The notes under the pieces are model-generated. The model was given only the letters and a program-made list of their open reading frames with translations. It was not told the origin of the DNA and made no database searches. The translations under genes were made by a program, and so were the position numbers. Of a DNA stretch of 64,000 nucleotides, positions 55,801-64,000 are shown one piece after another; position 1 is the stretch's first letter; each line of letters opens with the position of its first letter. Source of the DNA: Diadophis punctatus similis (Eukaryota > Chordata > Lepidosauria > Squamata > Dipsadidae); contig JALIGW010000002.1 of the NCBI GenBank assembly GCA_023053685.1, forward strand, positions 246,843,356 to 246,907,355, read 5' to 3'.

Positions 55801-58800
55801 TGCATTGAAGGCTGATTGCTATAACAGGAAGCAAGAGAGCATGCTCAGGATGATGATGGTGATTAATGTCTGTGTGGTGATTAATGTGTTTGAAGGTGTG
55901 TTCCGGAGTGCTGACTCTCTGCTGATAAACTCTACTGCTTTACTGATGAGTAATTAACTTTGTGACTGTGTGAAATTGCTGTGAAGAGCTGCTGTGAATA
56001 GAGTAACTATCTGTGATTGTGTAGAATTGATTGTTAGCTGTAATCTTTGTTTGTTAGTTAAAACAAAGATAGGCAAGAAGAAGATTCTTCGCATTGAGTG
56101 ACTTACTGTGTATGACTTGGACTTCCTATATTGAACTTTGCTACTACATTAAGTAAACTATTTGTAAATACTAAACGTATTCTGTTTATTGACTGAATAG
56201 CATTCATATCAAACAGCAACACCACAACCACAATCACATTTCGCTGTGTATGTGCTCAACAGCACAACAACTCCTTAACAGTGGGCAAGGATGAATTGAG
56301 GTTATTGAAATCACAATCTTCAGCACATGAAGGCTCTCTCACCAGTTTTATAGAGGTACCAGAATGCAAATTGGATACAAAAAAAAAACCTGATCTGTGT
56401 CCTAAAGAATTGTCATCCAGCATTCCATGTTCGACATTGGTCAATATTACTGAAGCCTTCCAAGCAGTCTAAGATGACTATAAGTGTTATACTCCCACAT
56501 TCAGTTCTCAGACTCATCTTTGCCCACTTGAGATGGGTCCTAAGGCATTGGAAAACAGAGAAAATGCAGCAATACTTCACCCACCTTATTGAGCGGCTTC
56601 AGCTTTGACAGAGTATCTTTGTCGATAATAAGTCTTTGTCTTTCAAAACTCCCGAGAATCTCTTCCATGGGTTCTTTCTTGGGATGAACCAGCCAGGTCA
56701 TGATGCCCAGATCTGCTGCTATCTCCCCATTTTGGTCCAAGTATAGTTTCTTCTGAGAAATATTGCAAAATTCGTTCTTGTTCAGAAAGGGATGAAACTA
56801 AGAATGGAACAAGCATGAATTTTAAAAGCAGAAAACTTGGTTTCTTATCTAACCTCATGGTCATCTCACATGCAAATCATTCTTCTACAGTTGTCAAATT
56901 TGCAAATATGCTTAATTGAGAGAAGTGTTGCCACTATCTTCAAAAGCAAAAAAAACAAAAGTTCAGCAAAATATGTCAATCGTATATTGACAAAACATGT
57001 ATTGACTATGCTGGCTGGAGAATTCTGGGAGTTGAAGTCCACAAGTCTTAAAGTTGCCAAGTTTGGACACCTCTGGCTTAAGATCTGTTCACGGTTATTC
57101 CAGTTAGATTCGTCAAATGTTTTAGCCTTTTACATTAGAGGTAGGTTGAGGTGGTTCTCTTTTTCTGATTAGATTTTTTATTTACTAGTTTGTCAAACCA
57201 GTGTTCCAATATCTCAGGGGTTGCCACAAAGAAGAGGGAGTCAAACTATTCTCCAAGGCACCTGAGGGCAGGACAAGAAGCAATGGGTGGAAACTAAACA
57301 AGGAGAGAAGCAACTTGGAACTAAGGAGAAATTTCCTGACACTTAGAACAATTAATCCGTGGAACAGCCTGCCTTCAGAAGTTGTGAATGCTCCAACACT
57401 GGAAGTTTTTAAGAAGATGTTGGATAACCATTTGTCTGAAGTAGTGTAGGGTTTCCTGCCTAAGCAGGGGGTTGGACTAGAAGACCTCCAAGGTCCCTTC
57501 CAACTCTGTTGTTATTATTATTATTATAAAGTATAAAGTACAAAGGAAAAAAATAGTGGAAAACTAAGAAAAGGGAGAGGGAAAATAAAAGAAATATAGG
57601 GAGAAAAGGAGGGAGAAAAGGAAAGAAAAAGGCATTGACTTCTGACTTTCTTTAGCACAGTAGAAGATAGTAACATTACAACCACAACTTTTTGCTTTTA
57701 CACAACAGTACGTACAAGCCATTTCTGTAACAATTAGCCTATCTAGTTAACAAAAACAAAATTTCATTTCATTGTGTTTTTTTTTTCATCGCAAGCACAA
57801 AATCCGGAAGCAATTTCTGAATAGAAACAAGGTTAGATATATTCTCTTCTTTGGATAAAAGAAGCGATTTGACCATCTATGCTTCTGTAGGAAGCTAGCA
57901 CCCACCCCTCTCCTAGAAAAATGAAATATCCTAGGAAATATTAAAAGGCAGAATATATTCTATAGAATATCCCTGGAAACATGCTTTTAAAGCAAACAAA
58001 AGACTCCTCTTAGAAACCCCCACCCTTTGCCAATGGGCCATTAAGGACTGGGCCCAGCTCACACATTCCTCTCACCTGGCCTGGAAGTCTTCTGCATAAC
58101 AGAACCACAATAGGATTTGCCCAAGGCCCTTTCATTCAGCCAAAGCTGGGTCAGACAAAAGCCTATAGAGTTGCCACTGCATGGCCTTCTGGGAGCCTGA
58201 CCACCAATCAGTTGCATTATATAAAACAAGGAACAGGAAACTAAGAGGTGGGACCCAACAGAGAGTATAAAACAAGGAACTCAGCATCTCTTCTGCCTTT
58301 TTTTCTCTTCACCCACACCTGGAAGCATGTGATCTACCTTTTCTGTACAGGGGCTCATGCCATGTGCTCCTGTCCACCATTAAACCTTCTTTCCAAGCAA
58401 CTTTCATGAATCCAGTGTCTTTTTCCCCACTTGGAACTGAACCCAGACGGATATTCCTTACAACACTTCTCTGATGGTTCTCCTTTTCCTTTGGGTCCCT
58501 ACTCAAAAGAAACTAAGTTTGATGGATCCTTGTCAGGACCCCATACCTGCCAGGGCTGCAGCCTTGGAGCCCCCAAACACTCTTCGCCCCCCTTCCTTCT
58601 CTTCCTGCATCTGGAGGAATAGGCAGCATTTAAGGCATGGGCCAGAGCCTTAATGGCACTGTAAATATATTGGTTGTTTGTGATCCGGATCCTGTTCCTT
58701 TTCTTTTGGGTCCCCAGTGGTGCTTTCTGGGTGCACCTTCTCCGCTCTTTGACAGAAAAGGCATGCTTTGAAAAAGAACAGCGAAAAGACTGATCTTCGA

Positions 58801-61383
58801 ACTGAGGTTCCACAAAGAGAATCGGTTCGTATGCATTATCTTTCCACCTTTTTTTCCCTTGAAAACGGAAGGACCAAACACTATGGACATATCTGAAAAC
58901 TTTGTGCTTTTTAATTGAATACATTCCCAAAGTTGTCGTGATCCACACTTTCCCTTCAATGGATTCTGTCAAAACTTTAAGTGTTAAATGGAATGGGAGA
59001 ATTCTGTTCACAAGGGAGTCATTGTCCATGAAGTGAACAAAGACATTGACTTGTTTCCACTTAGAGATTGTGTCCCTAAATTTTGCCCTAGGTATAGTTG
59101 TTGAGAAGCGTTCTGAAATAACAACACAAATTCCATTCCTGGCAACCAAAGGAGAAAAAGTCCTCATGAAATCCTCTCCATTCTCTGTGTCTGAAGCAAA
59201 GAGACCAATCAAGATCCATCTGAAATGGAGGAGCAGTTGGATAATCCCTGGGTACTGGATCCCTTCTTTGGGCAGCATTTGGTGGAAAAAAGGGAACTGG
59301 ATTTTATCACTCAGAGCCTCTGAAATAATTTTATAGCGGATCTGAAAAAGCAATGAAAATGCTGTCATATTTGGGGTCAAATCAAGTCCAAAATATTAGC
59401 TTTTAATAAATCTATCTTGGTTCTCATGCAGCTATATTGTTGTTTGTTGATTATCGCTTAGCCCATATCAAGATACAGAATATAAAACAAGATTTTATAT
59501 AAAAATCAAATAAAGAAACTTATTAACAAACAAATAGGAATAAAGAATGGAAATCATATTTCTTTTTCTCCAATTTACCACAATCAGACCAACCTAGGAA
59601 CATCTCAACTGAACTGTTTTGTTCAAATAAAGGATTGAGTTATATGCAATTTTGGAATCATTATTATGCAGGAAATGTTTTACTATAGGGATGCCAATAG
59701 ATCATTCGTTTAATGTGCAGTCCAAAATACAGATCTCTCTGTTTCTTATACAACCGACATTCAAATAATACATTGGTTGCATCATTTATCTCTAGAGCTC
59801 CACAAATACAAGTTTGTTCATTATAAGGGACTTGGTTAAATCTTCCATATTTAACCATTGTGCCCAACTGCTCAAATCTTGCTTGAATAAATATTGGAGT
59901 TAAATGTTTAGGCATTCCTGTATTGAAATACTTGGCAATTTGGAAGGTACTTTTGTAGCGGCTCATCCATTTCATTGTGCCAACCTTTCTAAGGGTGACT
60001 ATAACTTTCTGTGCTTTGATATTTTGGATTCTTTGTGCAGCAATCTTTTAGTTTATTCTCCAGTGTGCAGTAGTAGCTCCCAAAGAAATGGAGATGGTGT
60101 CAGGAGAGGATATGGCTGCTTTGATTCTTGCCTGCTCTCTACTGTGCATTCTGATTCCCAGCCATGACACCTCCAATGGCTATGGTGAAAAGCAATTCCA
60201 TAGAAAAGTTACCGTTGGGTCTATAGCTCACCCACCACCAACCCATTCCCTTTACCAGATAGAAAAAGGCAAACACAAACTTGGGGGACTTTGTAGGTGC
60301 CTACGCATGTTGACATCTGGATGGAGGTGTCCCTTTTAGCTCCATCAACAAGAGCCAAAAGGTTGTCGTTTGTTCCACAGCTATAGTTGGGAACATTGGC
60401 TTTCCCAGTAGAGAGCATGTCCAGCAAGGCATCTGAAGTGCCAATTGGGTTAAAATAGTTGTCATGGATGTTGTAGCCAAGAGTGAGATTGTGCAAGAGC
60501 TGTGAATTCTTGTTGACCAGATGAATTGCAAAAATGTATCGGAGGATTCTATATTGATCAGTAGATAATTTACTGTAAAAAAAAAGTTTATTTTATAAGA
60601 ATCAAAATTATCAACAACAACAATGAAATGTTTTCTTTATTTATTCCTCTTTCTCTCCAGAAGCCTATTGAGTCTCAAACCATTCCTGGTCCAATAGCAA
60701 AGGGAAATGATAGTCACCAGTCACCATTTAATTTTTATGAGCATTACGAAGATTAGATGGAGATTGTCCCCCACTAGGGTTAATAGTCACATACATATCA
60801 TTATTGTAGTAATGCTGATTTTCATTTGTCCAATAATTAGGATTCAAATTCATTAAATCATTAAAGTAAAACCACCATAAATGGAAGAGAATGTTTCATA
60901 ACTGACACAGAAAAACAACTCTAAAAAATATCATCCTCTGATCCTTTAAGGATCAGATACTCAATGTCGAGGATCAGTTATAAAAATAGGGAAATGGACT
61001 GGCCAAGGGCATCTGCAACTATTTCTATAATTTTTATTTTCATTTATTTGTTAAACGGTTATGCCACCCATCTCCCTCACAATATTTACTTTAAACAAAA
61101 TGCTGTATTCAAGTAATGACTTTTACTGGAAATTGAGGGAATGCAACTGAATGGCTTACTAGATATGCTGACTGTAAGGAACTATGTTGAACAGCAATAT
61201 TACACGCGATATTTTTGAATCGCTGGTGACTATACTAATGAGATGGTCTCCTGGCCTGTAATAGCTCCATGGTTTTTTTCCGTCGTGGTGATCCAAACTC
61301 AGAGGGCACTTCATGCTAAGCTTCAAACAGACTTGTGGAGACATTAGCAACATCAAAAGCAGAAGCAGAAAGTTCAAATGCAT
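49652..61383 (-). CDS. V2R gene B2, complete six-exon receptor
   Basis: Second copy of B1. Exons in transcript order: 61383-61160, 60572-60281, 59341-58547, 56797-56585, 53217-53091 and 50556-49652; 2556 bp joined, 851 codons plus TAA, all phases consistent, no stops. By my count nine replacements separate it from B1 (two in the signal peptide, four in exons 2-3, two in exon 4, one in exon 6) and six silent changes. The exon 3 donor is GTATGG, with +5 G, like gene A (GTATGA), so B2 keeps the older state. Intron 3 holds two insertions not in B1: a CR1 end and a solo LTR. Expected product and location are as for B1. Confidence 0.93.
52212..52844. repeat. GATA-family (Bkm-like) tract, copy 2
   Basis: Same block types as 25586-26268 with a different number and order of GATA blocks; in intron 5 of B2. 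Confidence 0.93.
53091..53217 (-). CDS. V2R B2 exon 5
   Basis: 127 bp, identical to B1 exon 5 ([20 protein letters not shown]). Confidence 0.93.
53527..53885 (-). mobile_element. Sauria-type SINE (copy 2)
   Basis: Equivalent of 26940-27298; one substitution noted (CTCCATTTCAAAG for CTCCGTTTCAAAG). Confidence 0.92.
54299..54738. repeat. GATGA/GATGGA microsatellite (copy 2)
   Basis: As 27712-28121, but with a longer GATTA island (54470-54512) and more GATGGA units. Confidence 0.95.
55440..55651. mobile_element. Short hAT element, TSD TTGTATGC (copy 2)
   Basis: Equivalent of 28826-29037. Confidence 0.93.
56585..56797 (-). CDS. V2R B2 exon 4
   Basis: 71 codons; Gly in DLGIMTW and Pro in KLKPLNK differ from B1 (Asp, Leu). 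Confidence 0.92.
57197..57528 (+). mobile_element. Copy-2-only CR1 LINE 3' end
   Basis: Absent from copy 1 (TAGTTTGTCAAAGTATAAAG at 30583-30602). Encodes the CR1 C-terminus ([20 protein letters not shown]) at 57201-57449, ends CCCTTCCAACTCTGTTG plus an ATT tail. Close to 41290-41643. In intron 3 of B2. Confidence 0.88.
57886..58465 (+). mobile_element. Copy-2-only solo LTR of an endogenous retrovirus, TSD CTTC
   Basis: TGTAGGAAGC ... CTTACAACA, flanked by CTTC at 57882-57885 and 58466-58469; copy 1 has the empty site. Contains CCAAT (58204-58208), TATAAAA (58265-58271) and an ATTAAA signal at 58379, in U3-R-U5 order. A 4-bp duplication fits gammaretrovirus-type elements. No viral genes remain. 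It sits in intron 3 of B2, antisense to the receptor, about 80 bp from the exon 3 donor. Confidence 0.88.
58547..59341 (-). CDS. V2R B2 exon 3
   Basis: 795 bp, 265 codons. Arg, Ile and Arg replace Cys, Thr and Gln of B1. Donor CAG/GTATGGGG. Confidence 0.93.
59456..60006 (-). mobile_element. Old LINE relic in B2 intron 2
   Basis: Equivalent of 32580-33130 with a few substitutions. Confidence 0.7.
60281..60572 (-). CDS. V2R B2 exon 2
   Basis: As B1 exon 2; one replacement (Thr for Ile before Y-K-V-P-Q) and two silent changes. Confidence 0.9.
61160..61383 (-). CDS. V2R B2 exon 1
   Basis: Signal peptide [18 protein letters not shown], with Leu and Ser where B1 has Pro and Cys. The Leu makes the hydrophobic core more regular. 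Donor TA/GTAAGC. Confidence 0.9.
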
Positions 61384-61605
61384 AGGTATGAATCAACCCC
61401 CTTTCTTTTTCTAAACAATAACAGAAGAGTTAAAAGAATTCAAAGCTCTGTCACAAGATGGAAATGCCGGAGGCTTTTCTGCTGCAGACAGAAACAAATT
61501 GAGCTTCACCTGGAAAGAAGAGAAAGTGTATTTAACGGCATAGTAACCCGTCTGTCCTAAATATTGTGCCACAAAGGATGTGAACTGAGTCATTTATCCT
61601 TTTCT

Positions 61606-61886
61606 GATGCAAGATCCCTTCCGTGTTGCTTCAGTCTGATATTTATATCAAAGGCAATCACTGGAGAAGTAGCAGAAGCAGTCTTAAAGATTGGAATTAT
61701 GAAAATTACAATGAGAAGCAATTTCTCCTCTTGGGATCCTGAAGTTCTTGTAGGGCTCCATGTGCTGAGGGGTAACTGGAGAAAAACATGTTAGTAAAGA
61801 GTCACGGATGCAACCCTGAGGGCAGTGTTCTATAGTGGTTGTGGTCCTTCCTGTCAGGACATGTCCAGAAAGTGATGCTGGAGGAA
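61606..61886 (-). promoter_or_regulatory. Conserved block upstream of V2R B2 exon 1
   Basis: Equivalent of 34730-35010, nearly identical, so B1 and B2 probably share regulatory sequence. Confidence 0.5.
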
Positions 61887-61905
61887 GATAATTTAACACC
61901 CAGGG

Positions 61906-62116
61906 AATCTCAAAAGTGCTTTTCCAAAAGGCAACTGGACTTTCTTGTTCTTTATTTTTCCATGAAAACATTTTTCCTTGAAAACATTTTGCTGGAAATG
62001 AAGAAGCTTCTTGGATGAGAAGCGAAATGTTTTCAAGGGGAAAAAAACAAGAAAGTCCAGTTGTTTTGGGGGAAAGCACCTTTGGAACAACCATGACGTG
62101 GATGATTGACAATCTC
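61906..62116. mobile_element. Fold-back MITE upstream of B2 (copy 2)
   Basis: Equivalent of 35030-35240. Confidence 0.75.
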
Positions 62117-62128
62117 CATAGACTAGAC

Positions 62129-62377
62129 CGGAGTCAGCAACCTGCGGCTCTGGAGCCGCATGTGGCTCTTTCATCCCTCTGCTGCGGCTCCCTGTCGCCA
62201 GTCAGCTCCACAATTGATAGGGCTTTCAGTTAGGATAGGTAGAGGAAAAAGGACTCCGCGCTAGGAGGAGATTCTATGGTGGGGGAAACAGGACTTCTGG
62301 TTGGCTCCAGAATTGAATGGGGGGCTTCTGATTAGGGCCTTTATGGCTCTTTGAGTGTTTAAGGTTGCCGACCCCTG
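62129..62377. mobile_element. Short hAT element, TSD GACTAGAC (copy 2)
   Basis: Equivalent of 35253-35501. Confidence 0.9.
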
Positions 62378-63031
62378 GACTAGACCCAAGATCCTTCCCA
62401 GTTACCAGCATTAAGTCAAGTTTCACCTAGTCTATACCTGTACAGTTGGTTTTTCTTGAATTTCATTTTATTAGATAGTGTTCAAGTCTGTCAAAATCCT
62501 TTTGGATCTTTTACCCCCTTCTATCCCCTCCCCTCACAGGCCAAGGTCATGGAGAGGGTCAAGATGGGGAGCACTGAGGAAAAAGGGCAGAGAAAATATA
62601 TTTCTCTGATATATAATCATTGATATCAAATTGGAGGAACTCAGCAGCATCTCTGGCACCAGATCTGAAGCTGGGCATTTCCAACGGGAACAAGCGAACA
62701 GGATGCTGTAAACTCCTGATTTGTTTCTGGACCCTTGTTGGTTGTCTTTGGGCCAGATTTTGGTCAGGAACCTCCCCTTTTGTTACATGATTATTCTAAT
62801 TCCTTATTCTAAGGAATAATCATTTCTAAAGAAAAGCAATAAATAATTATTCCTGGGTGGGGTAACTTGCAGAGTGTAAAAAATGACCCTGCGTTGCTTC
62901 TGTAGGGCCCTTGAAAAGGGGAAGAAGCTGATGAGAACCTTGATCGAAGTGTGTGAGAACCTTGATCTTCTAAACTGAACTGGTTTTCTTTTCCCACAAA
63001 AGTTCTCAATCAATAGGACAGATTTCATCCA

Positions 63032-63712
<681 letters not shown>

Positions 63713-63767
63713 CCTCCACTGTGATGCTCCCCCATTGGTGCCCCAAGCTAACTAGTCTCTGGCTCAA

Positions 63768-64000
63768 AAGCAGTAATGGTGAGAAGAATCGTGGAGTCCT
63801 AGTGGACAACCACTTAAATATCAACCAGCAGTGTACTGCACCTGCCAAAAAAGCCAATGTAGTCCTAGGCTGCAATAAGAAAGGGATCATGTAGTGCTAG
63901 TACCTCTTTATATTGCACTGGTTACATCACGCTTGGGATACTGAATCCAGTTTTAGTCACTGTGATACAAAAAGGATGGTAATACTCTAGAAAAAGTCCA
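63768..64000 (+). mobile_element. CR1 LINE fragment, cut by window end (copy 2)
   Basis: Equivalent of 36880-37112. Confidence 0.78.

Overview
Organism and type of sequence. This is repeat-rich vertebrate nuclear DNA, most likely from a squamate reptile and probably a snake. The evidence is a vomeronasal type-2 receptor (V2R, class C GPCR) cluster with ordinary six-exon genes, a Sauria-type SINE with an ACCTTT tail, CR1, L2 and L1 LINE pieces, many short hAT elements with 8-bp target duplications, a SPIN-like hAT, and long GATA (Bkm-like) tracts. There are no bacterial genes, operons or CRISPR arrays.

Layout. 1-11995: V2R gene A (+), exons 2-6; exon 1 lies just left of the window, and exon 3 has lost one base, so it reads as a pseudogene. 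11996-16552: 3' flank with a MITE, CR1, a broken L1 and a hAT element. 16553-42508: copy 1 of a ~26-kb tandem direct duplication. 42509-64000: copy 2, whose end lies beyond the window. Each copy holds, in order: a CpG-rich block with a stranded MAP4K2-like first exon; a MITE with an internal 72/96-bp minisatellite; an intact six-exon V2R on the minus strand (B1 at 23026-34507, B2 at 49652-61383; 851 codons each plus stop); and the V2R upstream region. Copy 1 then continues to a lone V2R first exon, D (+, 40439-40656). Intron 1 of D is cut by the duplication junction.

How the parts relate. A, B and D are paralogues. They share exon phases, an old LINE relic in intron 2 (A and B), conserved intron 1 sequence (A and D) and a conserved block upstream of exon 1 (B and D). 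B1 and B2 differ, by my hand count, at 15 of 2556 coding bases (9 replacement, 6 silent), so the duplication is recent. Both breakpoints lie inside transposons. Since duplicating, copy 1 gained a SINE/LINE-LTR composite, and copy 2 gained two solo LTRs, a CR1 end and one minisatellite unit. The receptors are expected in the plasma membrane of vomeronasal sensory neurons; this is known for the family and is not visible in the sequence.

Limits. All exon borders come from reading splice sites and reading frame by eye against the paralogues in the window. Names of transposon families are from memory of their ends and tails.
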